Numbered from the stretch's first letter, positions 16,453-25,837 are shown. The stretch: 51,053 bases of DNA from Prevotellaceae bacterium (GCA_028723455.1 JAQYEW010000040.1:1-51053), one strand, 5' to 3'. The notes: generated by a model from the letters alone, not told the origin. A program made the numbers and translations.

Positions 16453-17319
16453 TTAATATTTACGTAATCTACGATATTTGCGTGCTTTTTTTACTACCCA
16501 AAGGGTCATTAACAGCAGCAAAGCCACGAAAACACGCAAGGGCGTGAACCATCCCGCCTTGGAGAAGACACGCTGGCGCAGCAAAATCCTGCTGGGGCCG
16601 GCAGTCATCTGTGCGCTTGCCATCGCTTGCAAACGCTTTGGGAAAAGTGTGGGATGAATGTCGTCGGCAGGCATCGGTCGCCAGCCAACGACAGCCCACC
16701 ACATCAGAGCGTGCCAAGGATGGGTGGGATAGATATGTCGCAGGATAATGTCTGCGTAGCTCTTCGGCGCAGGCACAGAAGGACGCAGGGCTGCGGCATA
16801 GGGAACAAGCGGACGAAGCGTACTGTCCACGGGAGCGGTTTGCATCGCTTGGTTCAAAACGACATAGATGGCCGTGGCACAGTTGTAGCGCGTCTCGCGC
16901 CAAACATGACGCCGGTGAAGCTCCTCGTCCAGCAAACGCCACAGATGCTGGCGTGTGAGCGGCGGCAAGCGCAGGGGCAGTTCCGTAACGCCACGCCCCT
17001 CGCAGGCGAACCGTTGCAAGGTTTGCCGCATGGGTTCTGCACGAAACTGCCCCTGTACGTTCTGAAAGAGATACTTCCATTCCTCGCCATCCGCCAAAAG
17101 AGCCTCATAACTGAAGGTAACGTCAACGCCGGCCGACGGGCATTGCATGCGCAAGAGGCTGTGTCCCATCACGCTGGCGCTGCCAGTGCCTTGCGATACG
17201 GAGAGCAGACTGACACGGATGAAATCTTCGTGGCGCGCACGCACGTCGATGCTATCAGGCTGAGCGCCGGCCGTGCCGGCCCAAAAGAGGGCGCAAAGGA
17301 AAGGAAGAATCCTATGCAC
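16453..17319 (-). CDS. DUF4105-like (Lnb N-terminal type) membrane-anchored protein
   Basis: A 288-residue protein with a signal peptide (cut after AGAQ). The domain contains VMGHSLLRM (His at about 53), 'YEALLADGEEWKYLFQNVQGQ', and RYNCATAIY (Cys at about 147). The GH..LR and YNC motifs match the DUF4105/Lnb N-terminal family, thought to have a papain-like cysteine-hydrolase fold. A C-terminal helix (about 262-279) followed by a Lys/Arg-rich tail suggests inner-membrane anchoring. It lies 4 bp after the T9SS-like gene, so it is in the same operon. Catalytic activity is inferred from the His and Cys only. Confidence 0.68.
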   Translation of the reverse strand: MHRILPFLCALFWAGTAGAQPDSIDVRARHEDFIRVSLLSVSQGTGSASVMGHSLLRMQCPSAGVDVTFSYEALLADGEEWKYLFQNVQGQFRAEPMRQTLQRFACEGRGVTELPLRLPPLTRQHLWRLLDEELHRRHVWRETRYNCATAIYVVLNQAMQTAPVDSTLRPLVPYAAALRPSVPAPKSYADIILRHIYPTHPWHALMWWAVVGWRPMPADDIHPTLFPKRLQAMASAQMTAGPSRILLRQRVFSKAGWFTPLRVFVALLLLMTLWVVKKARKYRRLRKY

Positions 17320-17323
17320 GGTA

Positions 17324-18577
17324 TTATCGGATTACTTTCTTGCCGTCAACAATAACAATGCCCTTACCGGACTCACGCTGACCGCGGAGGTTGTAAGCCG
17401 CGCCGCTCTTCAGGGATTGCCGGGTGCTGATGTTGCGGATGGCAGAGGTAATGCTCTGCTCGTCCCAGGGCATCACTTCTACGGGCTTTGCCTTCACAAA
17501 GTTCTCGATGGGGAAAGCCTGATAGTAGCTGCGGGCGGGAATAACGCCATACACCAGCTCGTGCTGATGCTTCTCGAGGTTCACGACGTAGTAAGCATAG
17601 AGATTGCTCAGTTCGCTCAATTGGAGGCTGACAGGGGTGTAATGGAAATCAAAAGTTTCAGGCTCTGCAACATCCTGACTCATATACACGGTTACATCGC
17701 CCTGGCCATAGAGGAGATAGGGCACACCGCTGTACGAGGCATAATTGGTAGTGCCGCGTTCAAGGGTCGTTTCGCGGTTGGTGGTTGCACTGTTGATGCT
17801 GTCACTGAGCGTGAAATAGATGCTGCTAACCTCTTCGGGCAGCTGTCCGTTGGCAACAATCGTGGAAGGCGTCCAGAACTGATAGCCACCCTCGGCAGGG
17901 AAATTAAGCACAATCTTGTTCTCGCTGTCGAAATGCGCGACATAGGTTTCTATGCCGTTCACGCTAAGCGTAAGCGGATTGGTGGTGATTTTCTCTCCCG
18001 TACTTTGCTTCACCCAGTAAAGGAACTTGGCAGTAGGGTCCGTCTCGGTATCGGCAGTGGCTGTAAGTGTTACGTTCTGGCCCAGATCGTTCACCGGCTT
18101 ATCCACCTCCACGTTACCCAAGAAGCCTGTTTTCTCGTCTGAAATCGCCTTGACATGGGTGAAGAGGGCATAAAGCCTGACGTTAGGCTCCAGCGGAATC
18201 ATGCCTACCACTTTCAGCGAATCCTCGCCTTCAAAGCCGTTGGCTTCAGGGATGTTGATGTAGCTGTCGGTTTCATCTATGCTGCCGGTATATGCAAGCG
18301 CACCGTCCTCGCCGGCCTGGGCAAAGCTCCATCCCAAGAACTGCCACCCATCGGCGGGAATGGCTCCGGCAAAGAGTTGGTAGACTCCCGTAACGGCCTC
18401 AACATCTACGGACGTGGCGGGTTGTGTCGTTTGACCGCTCTGAGTGTTTTCTACATAGACGGTACCGCCTACGCCTTGATAAGTCTCAACGCGGACATTG
18501 TTGGCATAGAAAGTGGCTCCGGCATGGGCGGTAAGTGCGCCCAAGACCATAAGCATGAGGGTAAAGATTTTTTTCAT
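17324..18577 (-). CDS. secreted protein with T9SS-like C-terminal tail, SusCD-operon member
   Basis: A 417-residue protein with a signal peptide (cut after AHA, residue 19). The middle of the protein holds two short bacterial-repeat-like units, WQFLGWSF... and KFLYWVKQSTGE...THVAHF-like, reminiscent of InlB/Listeria-Bacteroides repeat folds. The last residues read AYNLRGQRESGKGIVIVDG plus KKVIR, close to the tail of the 924-residue protein at 8109-10883. This tail resembles the type IX secretion sorting signal. It lies 33 bp after the FISUMP lipoprotein gene and 4 bp before the DUF4105 gene. Probably a surface-exposed binding protein; ligand unknown. Confidence 0.72.
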   Translation of the reverse strand: MKKIFTLMLMVLGALTAHAGATFYANNVRVETYQGVGGTVYVENTQSGQTTQPATSVDVEAVTGVYQLFAGAIPADGWQFLGWSFAQAGEDGALAYTGSIDETDSYINIPEANGFEGEDSLKVVGMIPLEPNVRLYALFTHVKAISDEKTGFLGNVEVDKPVNDLGQNVTLTATADTETDPTAKFLYWVKQSTGEKITTNPLTLSVNGIETYVAHFDSENKIVLNFPAEGGYQFWTPSTIVANGQLPEEVSSIYFTLSDSINSATTNRETTLERGTTNYASYSGVPYLLYGQGDVTVYMSQDVAEPETFDFHYTPVSLQLSELSNLYAYYVVNLEKHQHELVYGVIPARSYYQAFPIENFVKAKPVEVMPWDEQSITSAIRNISTRQSLKSGAAYNLRGQRESGKGIVIVDGKKVIR

Positions 18578-18610
18578 CTGCTAATTGTTTTGATAATGAT
18601 TACTGTTGTT

Positions 18611-19312
18611 TCAATTTGTTGTGTGCCTTGCATCACGCACAAGGCGCACGCTGAGTCGCTGGGCCGTAGGCTCCATGCTTTGGCGATAGATGTCGGCACG
18701 GTTGTAAAACAGGCGGCGGTAGAAATAATACTCGCCCTCCTTTTGCGTGTCGCGTGTGGCTGTCCAGTAATAGCCCGCCGCATCCTTGAAACGGAAGCCC
18801 GACGTGCCCATGATGGTATGCCCGGTAAAATAGCCCCCAAGCAGGAGGTTGAGCGGTGTCTTACGCTGCGTGCCTATGCTCAAGACGAGGGAGGCGATGT
18901 TGCCACGCCAATCGGTGCGCGCAGCATCACGGGCACTCATCCCCATGTATTGCTCCAGTTCTTGCCAATCCTTGTCCGTGGGCAACCGCCATCCGCCCTC
19001 TGCGGGCACGGCCTGCAATGCCTGGGCATGGGTATAAAGGCGGCCGAAATCGGCGAGGTTTTGCGCACGCTCCGCCGCGCTGTTGCTATATCCCTCATAG
19101 ATGGTGTCTCCGGCCACGTGGTATGCCAGGTTCGTTGTTGTCCATTGCTGGTTGCCATACTGCACCCAGAAATAGACATGATTATCGCGGGAGTCGGTCC
19201 ACTCACCCGTGGCTTGCGGCTCTGCCTTGGCCGTATCCGGCTCGTTTTCATTACAGGCAGCGAGGAACAAGGGTGCGACCAGGATGGCTGCGGTTAAAAA
19301 AGATGTCTTCAT
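18611..19312 (-). CDS. FISUMP-domain lipoprotein
   Basis: A 233-residue lipoprotein (lipobox LAAC, Cys20). The body follows the Fibrobacter succinogenes major paralogous domain pattern: WTDSRDNHVYFWVQYGNQQW, TTTNLAYH, GRLYTHAQALQAVPAEGGWRLPTDKDWQEL, G.....F...AGYYWTAT, and the closing RLSVRLVRD. The domain's role is unknown; it is common on the surface of Bacteroidetes and Fibrobacteres. It lies 8 bp downstream of the lipoprotein gene at 19321-20211 and is part of the SusC/SusD operon, where it probably acts as a surface-exposed accessory protein. Confidence 0.87.
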   Translation of the reverse strand: MKTSFLTAAILVAPLFLAACNENEPDTAKAEPQATGEWTDSRDNHVYFWVQYGNQQWTTTNLAYHVAGDTIYEGYSNSAAERAQNLADFGRLYTHAQALQAVPAEGGWRLPTDKDWQELEQYMGMSARDAARTDWRGNIASLVLSIGTQRKTPLNLLLGGYFTGHTIMGTSGFRFKDAAGYYWTATRDTQKEGEYYFYRRLFYNRADIYRQSMEPTAQRLSVRLVRDARHTTN

Positions 19313-19320
19313 GTCCGTTC

Positions 19321-20211
19321 TTATTTTACATACCCCAACTCAGGCAAGCGCCTGCGCATGATATTATACTTCCGCATACACTTGGGCCATGCGCCATAGG
19401 TAAGCGCAAAGCGCGCGCTGTCCTGGTTCTGCACAGCATCGGCGTAAAGCGACAGGTCGTACTCGACAGAGGGCGTTGACCCCGGCGTTGCAGAACTGGG
19501 AGCAATGAAGCCCATACCACGCAGCACGCTGTTGCGGTCGCTGCCATAGTTGCTCCACGTAACATCGTAATAACCGTTTGAAACAGCCTTAAAGTCGGCA
19601 AAACGTTCGATGTTATCACTTGTTACGCGCGACAGCATGACGCTGATCATGCGGTTGGCCAGGTTCTGCTTCTGAGCCTGTGTGCGCTCGCGCTGAAGAA
19701 TATAATCGCAGGCCACAGCCAGACCACGCTGACCGGAAAGGGCATAGCTGGCGGTGGTACCTCCACCCACACGCTGCGTAAAGATGTTACGCACCACAAG
19801 ATACATATAGGGGCGTGCCAAGCCTGTGAAATGGGGTGCTACGAACTCGCTCACGAAGTCCACGGCCTGACGAATCTCCGCCGTGTCGGAAAGCAGGGTG
19901 TAGGTCTGCTTGTCGTAGCTCAGGTTCGAGGTTCCGATGTTATAATTCAGGTCCAAGCGCTCTGTGTCGTAAACGGTGCGTCCGTACATGTCGACCCCGA
20001 CAGAGTCGTGGCGGATGGTGTCCGTAAGCAGGAGGTAAGAACCTGTATTGGCGTAGAAAGAGCGACGCAACCGGGCAATATGGCTCGTGTCATTCGCGTC
20101 GGGCTGGTAATACCGGCTTACGCTGTGCCAAAGAGGCTCGGGCGTTGTATCGTTGCAGGCCGTGAACAGGAGGCCGGCAAGCAAGGCGGTTAGGATGTTT
20201 CGGCTTTTCAT
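19321..20211 (-). CDS. SusD-adjacent lipoprotein, unknown function (possible degenerate Mx1 metallopeptidase relative)
   Basis: A 296-residue lipoprotein (lipobox FTAC, Cys19). Its order of elements recalls the putative zinc-binding metallopeptidases (Peptidase_Mx1) often placed directly after SusD: an N-terminal 'RSFYANTGSYLLLTD' segment, a helical middle, and a terminal 'YGAWPKCMRKYNIMRRRLPELGY'. No HExxH zinc motif is present, so it is either not a peptidase or has lost activity. Its ATG overlaps the SusD stop by 4 bp (ATGA), indicating translational coupling. The family assignment is weak; the lipoprotein and operon calls are firm. Confidence 0.72.
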   Translation of the reverse strand: MKSRNILTALLAGLLFTACNDTTPEPLWHSVSRYYQPDANDTSHIARLRRSFYANTGSYLLLTDTIRHDSVGVDMYGRTVYDTERLDLNYNIGTSNLSYDKQTYTLLSDTAEIRQAVDFVSEFVAPHFTGLARPYMYLVVRNIFTQRVGGGTTASYALSGQRGLAVACDYILQRERTQAQKQNLANRMISVMLSRVTSDNIERFADFKAVSNGYYDVTWSNYGSDRNSVLRGMGFIAPSSATPGSTPSVEYDLSLYADAVQNQDSARFALTYGAWPKCMRKYNIMRRRLPELGYVK

Positions 20212-21800
20212 TCTGCGATGGGATCAATGGTTATGTACTCACGCCAGGGGTTGTTGTTGCCTGGCATGCCGGTATTGAAGTCCAACACTTCGGACGGAAG
20301 GGGAAGAGTCCACGAAGGGTCTTCGGCCTGCAGCGTGAACTGATGGGTGTGGGTGAGCGTGTTCTCCCCGCGGTCGGTATAGTAGGTGTAGTTATGCACC
20401 AAGGCAATGCGGCTGGGATAGAGGGGATTGGTGCGGTAGCGACGGAGGTCGAACCACCGTTGTCCCTCGAAACAGAACTCAATGCGTCGCTCCTGGCGTA
20501 TCTCTTCCATCAGTGCCTGTCCCGTATTCTGGCGCACCAAGGGTGCAGCCCCCAAGACGTAACGCGCCTGGCGCTGCCTGTTCAGGACGTTGCGCGCCTC
20601 GGCATCCTGCCCTTGCATCAGCAGGGCTTCCGCCAGGTTGAGATAAGCCTCAGACGTACGCAGCCAGAAAAGGCTGCTGACGGGGCTTTGCTGCCCCATC
20701 AGGCCATTATAATAATAGTAGTAGTTATAGCCGGCGTCAGCGGGGATAAGCTCTTCGTCACTCGTACGTCGGCCCGCACGTTTGGTCAGTCCGTTGAACG
20801 AGCCGCGTTGATAAAACCAGAGAGCCTTGCGGCGGTCGCTGGATGCAAGGCTGTTGTACAGCGCGGCACTCACTTTGTAGGCATGGCTTTGGTCGGTGAG
20901 CAGGCAAGGCAAGTCGTCGCCTCCCATGGAGAAGAGCGTTTCTTCATTGGTCTGGCTCATCCAAGGACTGGCATTCTGGTTCAGGTTCTGCAAAGCGGGG
21001 CGTTGGGCTATCACCTTGCGTGCGTACTGCGCCGCAAGTTCCCATTGCTGGGCATAGAGATAAACGCGCGAAAGGAGGAGCTGGACGCCCACGCTGTCCA
21101 CACGATAGATGCTGCGCTGGGCCTGACCGTAGGCTGTCAGTTCGCGTTCCGCATCGCGCAGGTCGCCAATAACGAGGTCATAAGCCTCGCGCACCGTGTT
21201 GCGTCCGAACTTCTTGTCTTCCACCGTTTCTGTGGTTTTCAAGGGAACGGCCAAGGCTTCCTGTGCCGTAGCGGGGTCGTAAGGCTGGCCGTAAACATTC
21301 GCAAGCCAGAAATAATAGAAGGCACGCAGGAAGTGGGCTTCGCCGCGCACTTTCTGATAACCTTGTTCTTCGGCTTGTGTGCGTCGGCTAAGGCTTTCGC
21401 TGCTCTTCAGGATATTGTTGCACACATTGATCCGGCGATAGATTTCCGTCCAGGTCTGGTTCTCGGTGTAATAATCGCCGGCATAGGTTTCCTTTAGCCC
21501 CGTACGCTGTTGCCAGGTATAGACGCCAAAGGTATAGTACTTGCTGTCAAAGAGCGTAGCGAACCCCGTATTGCGCTCGTCCATCTCATCGGCCACGAGG
21601 TGGAGAAACTGCCCAAGGTTGCTGTAATTTTCGTAGCGCTGCGTAGCGCCCACTTTCATGTAAACATCGCCGATGAGCAGCTCGTCCAGATCCTTCCAAT
21701 CGGTTACGTAAGCCTGGTCCTGGCTGTACTCGTCCAGAAAGTTGCAGCTGGCGAATAGGCTACAGCAGGCCAGCAGGAGAATGTATTGCTTTCTTTTCAT
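20208..21800 (-). CDS. SusD/RagB-family nutrient-binding lipoprotein
   Basis: A 530-residue lipoprotein (lipobox FASC, Cys19, then NFLDEYSQD as is usual in SusD proteins). The helical TPR-like core includes 'RGEAHFLRAFYYFWLANVYGQPYD' and the C-terminal half has 'RRIEFCFEGQRWFDLRRYR', both SusD/RagB hallmarks. It sits on the cell surface as the lid of the SusC channel and captures substrate. It is 13 bp downstream of the SusC gene and overlaps the next gene by 4 bp. Substrate cannot be predicted: no glycoside hydrolase lies in this operon. Confidence 0.95.
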   Translation of the reverse strand: MKRKQYILLLACCSLFASCNFLDEYSQDQAYVTDWKDLDELLIGDVYMKVGATQRYENYSNLGQFLHLVADEMDERNTGFATLFDSKYYTFGVYTWQQRTGLKETYAGDYYTENQTWTEIYRRINVCNNILKSSESLSRRTQAEEQGYQKVRGEAHFLRAFYYFWLANVYGQPYDPATAQEALAVPLKTTETVEDKKFGRNTVREAYDLVIGDLRDAERELTAYGQAQRSIYRVDSVGVQLLLSRVYLYAQQWELAAQYARKVIAQRPALQNLNQNASPWMSQTNEETLFSMGGDDLPCLLTDQSHAYKVSAALYNSLASSDRRKALWFYQRGSFNGLTKRAGRRTSDEELIPADAGYNYYYYYNGLMGQQSPVSSLFWLRTSEAYLNLAEALLMQGQDAEARNVLNRQRQARYVLGAAPLVRQNTGQALMEEIRQERRIEFCFEGQRWFDLRRYRTNPLYPSRIALVHNYTYYTDRGENTLTHTHQFTLQAEDPSWTLPLPSEVLDFNTGMPGNNNPWREYITIDPIAE

Positions 21801-21813
21801 TGCTTGATGTTCG

Positions 21814-24800
21814 TTAGAAGTCCACGGTTACGCCCACGGTGTACTGGGGCGTATCGCTCAGTTGCACCTCGCTGAAACCGCCCTGCGTAGGCGTTTGTCC
21901 GCGTAGTTTTTTCGAGCAGAAGGTATAGAGGTTATAACCCGAGGCTGTGATAGCCAGGCGTTGCAGACGCAAGCGTTGCAGCATCTCCCGGGGCAATTCG
22001 TAGGTAAGCGAAAGGGTGGATAGCTTGACGTAGTTGGCACTCACCACACGTGCTGTGCTGTAATCGTACATCTCCCAAGCGGTCATGGTGCTGACGCGTG
22101 CTCCCGTCCAGGGCGAGCCCGAACTCCAATGGCTGGTGTAATAGTAATAGCCATTGCTGCCCGTTCCCATAATGGCGGGAATCGTCGTGTGCGCCTCGTC
22201 GCCAGGCTTCATCCATCTGTCCAGCAGGTCCCGGCTGACGTTGGCCTCGGAGCTATATCCGCTGGCATAACTGTCATAGAGGCGGAAGAGGCGCGTCTTG
22301 GCGCCAAAGCTATACAGGAAGCTGACGCCCAAACGCCAAGGCCCCCACGTAAAAGTGTTGGAGATGCTGCCCGTAAGGTCCGGCTCGCGCTTGCCGCTGG
22401 GCACGAGTACGCGGGTATATGTGCTGTAGTTGTCGCTCTCGGCAATCTCGCTCTGCCGTTCTTCCCAATCGTCAAAGATGGGGCCTCCGTCTTGGGGCGA
22501 GAGTCCCAAGAAGCGATAGCTCCAGAAGGTGCCCACGGGCTGCCCCTTCACAATCGCCTCGCCGCTGAGGAAGTTATCCAGTTCATAGGCATCCGCGCCG
22601 GGTGAGCTGTGTACCTTATTATATAGCTTGCTCAGCTGTCCGCTCAAATTCCAGTTGAACTTGCCGCGTCGAACGGGTGTGGCCGTGATATTGATGTTGA
22701 AACCCTGGTTGGTCAGCGTACCTCCGTTCACCACGTAGCTGGTGTAACCGTTGATGTCCGAGATGGTTTTGTTCATAAAGGCATCCGTGGTTTTTTTGTG
22801 GTAATACTCCAGTTCCACCTGCAGGCGGTTCTTCAGGAAAGAGGCTTCGACAGCAAGGTTCGTGGAGTGTGTCTTCTCCCACTCCAGATCGGGATTGGCG
22901 AAAACGGAGGCCGTGGAGGTCATCTCGCCATAGTAGGCGTTCATATTTCCCTTCTTGAGCACCAAGTGTGTCGTCTGGTTCGAGAGCATATTGCCCTGAT
23001 GCCCATAGCTGGCCTTGAAGGCAAGCATATTCAGCCACGAGGGTTGCCGGCGCAGGATTTCCAGCAAGTCGGCACGCCCCGAAACGCTCCATATCGGCAG
23101 CAGTTTTTCGTTGCTGCGCGACCCGAATTGGTTCGACCCGTCGTAGCGTGCGTTGGCGTTCAGCGTAAAGAAATGCTGATAGCTCCACGATACCGTGGCA
23201 TAAGCCGAAAGCAGGTTCGTCTTGGCATCCGTAAGCGTGGGGACAGCGTTGTTGCGCACCCAATCCCAATAGGTGGTGTAGGTATCGCTGATACCTGTGG
23301 CAAAGGTCTTGCCACGGTCTTTGTAATATCCCCGACTGATTTCCTGCGTGGCCTGATAGCGTGCGCTGCTGGCTTCAAAACCGCCACTGATGTTCAGGTT
23401 GTGCCTGCCATCCTCGCCCAAGTATTTATTCCAGTTGGCCTGCAAGCGTGCGGTCCAGTTCAGGCTTTGCGTACCTTGGTTCTCCAATTCTCCGCCAAAA
23501 GGCATGGCACTGTTGGCGGGAGGCAGTGTGCCCGCCTCGCTCAAACGCAGTGCGGAGGCATAGAAACTCTCTTCTCCATGCCACGTTTCCCGGCGCGAGC
23601 TTTGCGTGGTGGCACTGAAGATTGCGTTAACGCTCAAATCCTTGGTAGGCTTATAACGCAGGTTGGCAAGGGTGGTGGCGCTGGACACGCGCTGCTCCGT
23701 GCGGTTTTGCCGCATTTCGTTCAGTATGTTGTAATTGAACCAATCCTGTCCGGCCGATTTCAGGTAATAACGAAGGCTGCCGTCGGCGTTATAGGCGGGA
23801 ATGGCGCGGCTGGTGTTATAGGCATAGTGGATGGGGTTGACATTTGAAGCGTTGTACGCGCGGTCGTTGACATATCCGCCGGCCTGCAATTCCAGGTTGA
23901 ACTTCGAGCCTAAGCGCGCATCCACCTTCAGCAGCATCGTGTAACGCTGGTTGTCGGTGTTGTTGATGACGTCGTCGCTGTTGTTATAGCCCAAGCTGCC
24001 GTAATAGCGCACTTGGTCCGACCCGCCGGAGACACTGGCGGCGTGGTCGTTCGAGAGACTGTTGTGGCTGAGCAGACGGAACCAGTCGGTGTTCATCGTG
24101 GACATGGCGTTCACCTCGTCGGTGAACTCCTGTTCGCTGATCTGTCCCTGGTAGTACTGTTGCAGGGCGTATTCAAAGCCTACGCGGGGCATGCCCGTGG
24201 GATAGGTGTAGTGCTGCTCGGCAAGGAACTGCGAGAAGCGGATGCGCTCGGCACTGTTCATCAGATTGATCTTGCGGTCGCTGTAATGAGGGCGGCGGCG
24301 CACCGTCAGCTGTCCCGTATAGCTTACCTGCGGCTTGCCCACACGCCCGCTCTTGGTGGTAACGACAATCACGCCGTTGGCGGCGCGCGTGCCATAGAGT
24401 GCCGTGGCAGCGGCATCCTTCAGGACATCAATGCGCTCAATGTCCTTGGGGTTGATGCCGGCGATGGCATTTCCGATGCGATTCACATAGTCGGGGTCGT
24501 TGAGCACGTCGGCAGTCAGTGCGATGGGGTCCGTCAGGATGATGCCATCCAGCACCCACAGCGGTTCGCGGTTGCCCACCAGCGTACTGGTGCCGCGAAT
24601 ACGCAGGCGCGTGGTGGCGTTCACCTCTCCGCTGTTCGTTACGGCTATCAGGTCCGGTATCTTTCCCTCCAGCATCTTGGACACGTCGGGCACGCCGTCA
24701 ATGTTTATCTCCGTCATCTTCTTCGACGTAACGCTCGACGTCAGGTTGCGGCGGTCTAATTGCTGATAACCCGTAATCACCACCTCCTTCATTTCATTTT

Positions 24801-25095
24801 CGTCCTCAAGACGGAAAACCAGTGCTTTCTGTGCGTTCGCCTTTTGCGTCTGCGTGCGAAAACCGATGTAGCTGACGGTCAGCTGCACCTCCTTGCTCTT
24901 GATTTCCACCTTGAACTTGCCATCGACATCCGTTACGGCGTGCGTCTTATCCGTAACATTGCGCACAGCCGCACCCATCAGGGGCTCGCCATCCATGTCC
25001 ACAACCCGGCCGGTAATTACCTCCTGCGCCAGCGCCCATTGTCCCATGACGAACATGGCGAAAATCAAAAAACATCTAAACAGAGAATGATGCAT
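21814..25095 (-). CDS. SusC/RagA-family TonB-linked outer-membrane transporter
   Basis: A 1093-residue protein with a signal peptide (cut after ALAQ, residue 24). It contains a CarboxypepD_reg-like domain (about 26-100, GRVVDMDGEPLMGAAVRN...), a TonB-box-like segment near EVVITGYQ (about 105), a plug (about 120-250, ending 'LYGTRAANGVIVVTTKSG') and a C-terminal barrel. It forms the import channel with the SusD lid encoded 13 bp downstream. A well-spaced promoter (25131-25162) precedes it, making it the first gene of the long minus-strand operon. No STN domain or anti-sigma partner was seen. Confidence 0.96.
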   Translation of the reverse strand: MHHSLFRCFLIFAMFVMGQWALAQEVITGRVVDMDGEPLMGAAVRNVTDKTHAVTDVDGKFKVEIKSKEVQLTVSYIGFRTQTQKANAQKALVFRLEDENEMKEVVITGYQQLDRRNLTSSVTSKKMTEINIDGVPDVSKMLEGKIPDLIAVTNSGEVNATTRLRIRGTSTLVGNREPLWVLDGIILTDPIALTADVLNDPDYVNRIGNAIAGINPKDIERIDVLKDAAATALYGTRAANGVIVVTTKSGRVGKPQVSYTGQLTVRRRPHYSDRKINLMNSAERIRFSQFLAEQHYTYPTGMPRVGFEYALQQYYQGQISEQEFTDEVNAMSTMNTDWFRLLSHNSLSNDHAASVSGGSDQVRYYGSLGYNNSDDVINNTDNQRYTMLLKVDARLGSKFNLELQAGGYVNDRAYNASNVNPIHYAYNTSRAIPAYNADGSLRYYLKSAGQDWFNYNILNEMRQNRTEQRVSSATTLANLRYKPTKDLSVNAIFSATTQSSRRETWHGEESFYASALRLSEAGTLPPANSAMPFGGELENQGTQSLNWTARLQANWNKYLGEDGRHNLNISGGFEASSARYQATQEISRGYYKDRGKTFATGISDTYTTYWDWVRNNAVPTLTDAKTNLLSAYATVSWSYQHFFTLNANARYDGSNQFGSRSNEKLLPIWSVSGRADLLEILRRQPSWLNMLAFKASYGHQGNMLSNQTTHLVLKKGNMNAYYGEMTSTASVFANPDLEWEKTHSTNLAVEASFLKNRLQVELEYYHKKTTDAFMNKTISDINGYTSYVVNGGTLTNQGFNINITATPVRRGKFNWNLSGQLSKLYNKVHSSPGADAYELDNFLSGEAIVKGQPVGTFWSYRFLGLSPQDGGPIFDDWEERQSEIAESDNYSTYTRVLVPSGKREPDLTGSISNTFTWGPWRLGVSFLYSFGAKTRLFRLYDSYASGYSSEANVSRDLLDRWMKPGDEAHTTIPAIMGTGSNGYYYYTSHWSSGSPWTGARVSTMTAWEMYDYSTARVVSANYVKLSTLSLTYELPREMLQRLRLQRLAITASGYNLYTFCSKKLRGQTPTQGGFSEVQLSDTPQYTVGVTVDF

Positions 25096-25130
25096 GCGCC
25101 TAAAGATGATTGTTTTAACTTATTTAGTTA

Positions 25131-25162
25131 CAAAGTTACACTCTTTTTCCAGAAAATGCAAA
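25131..25162 (-). promoter_or_regulatory. promoter of the SusC/SusD operon
   Basis: On the minus strand: TTTG (25162-25159), a 20-nt spacer, then TAACTTTG (25138-25131), an excellent match to the Bacteroidetes -33/-7 promoter. It lies 35 bp upstream of the SusC ATG at 25095. Confidence 0.82.
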
Positions 25163-25352
25163 CATAGCCTCGCAAAGTGAAGGCAAATCCGGCAAATAAG
25201 GAAATAAATCCAAATCCAAGCCCCGAAACAGAACAGACATTCCGGCAGAATACGTTCTTACGCCTTCGTACAGCATGGAATCAGAGGATTATATGTGAAT
25301 ACTCCGCAGTAAACTTTTCATTGGAATCGCACAGAGGCACACAAATCGCCTC

Positions 25353-25579
25353 TTGCTTACAAATATACAAAAAAGACGTGGGGCAGACAGTGCATGGCTG
25401 AAGAGCGTCATTGAGGAATTCCATCACCCAAACATCAATATGCGTCAAGGCAAGAAAGACGATGAGTTCAGCCTGACATACCAGTGCCAGCAGTATGCAG
25501 AAAATCATCCGATGGCAGCAGAGACCATCAAGGCTTCTCAATATGTACCAACAAAGAGGAAAGGGTATGGCCTTTGATC
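25353..25579 (+). pseudogene. possible 3' remnant of a mobile-element gene
   Basis: A 74-codon open stretch without a convincing start. Its translation has protein-like character: 'WLKSVIEEFHHPNINMRQGKKDDEFSLTY', then 'ENHPMAAETIKASQYVPTKRKGYGL' and a stop. It looks like the end of a longer coding sequence whose 5' part is gone. I did not recognise the family. It sits at the border of the accessory island. Confidence 0.3.
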
Positions 25580-25617
25580 TCTTGCCGCCATCGTAACATT
25601 ATATCAGCAATTAATGG

Positions 25618-25651
25618 AGCGCCCACACCTGAAGTTACAGATGTGGGCGCT
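25618..25651. repeat. inverted repeat (hairpin) upstream of the reverse transcriptase
   Basis: AGCGCCCACAC (25618-25628) and ATGTGGGCGCT (25641-25651) form about a 10-bp stem with a 12-nt loop and one terminal mismatch. There is no T-run on either strand, so a standard terminator is less likely. It lies 187 bp before the reverse transcriptase start and could belong to a structured RNA. Confidence 0.55.
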
Positions 25652-25837
25652 TGCATTTAGTAGTGATTTCTGGAAAAACGGAACCACTATTAAACGATTC
25701 TGATAAAAAAATCTGTTAAAAAGCGCTGGTTTTTGCCATTTATTGATGTTATTTCAAATTTTATTTGTAATTTTATGTCCAAAATACGACAATCTTAAAC
25801 AAGGAAAGTTTTTCATCCCTACTTTCAAGCAGATTCA

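Larger units (their letters stand above)
25096..25837. other. 742-bp stretch without an intact gene, left border of the accessory island
   Basis: The stretch holds the SusC promoter (25131-25162), a short open remnant at 25353-25579 that may be the end of a lost gene, a GC-rich hairpin at 25618-25651, and about 180 bp of AT-rich sequence directly before the reverse transcriptase. No complete gene, tRNA or insertion-sequence end was recognised. Composition becomes clearly AT-richer from about 25660 onward. Confidence 0.6.

Noticed and set aside
25618..25651. Hairpin as a terminator or attachment site of the island
   Set aside because: No T-run on either strand, and no matching copy was found at the right border near 32.9 kb.
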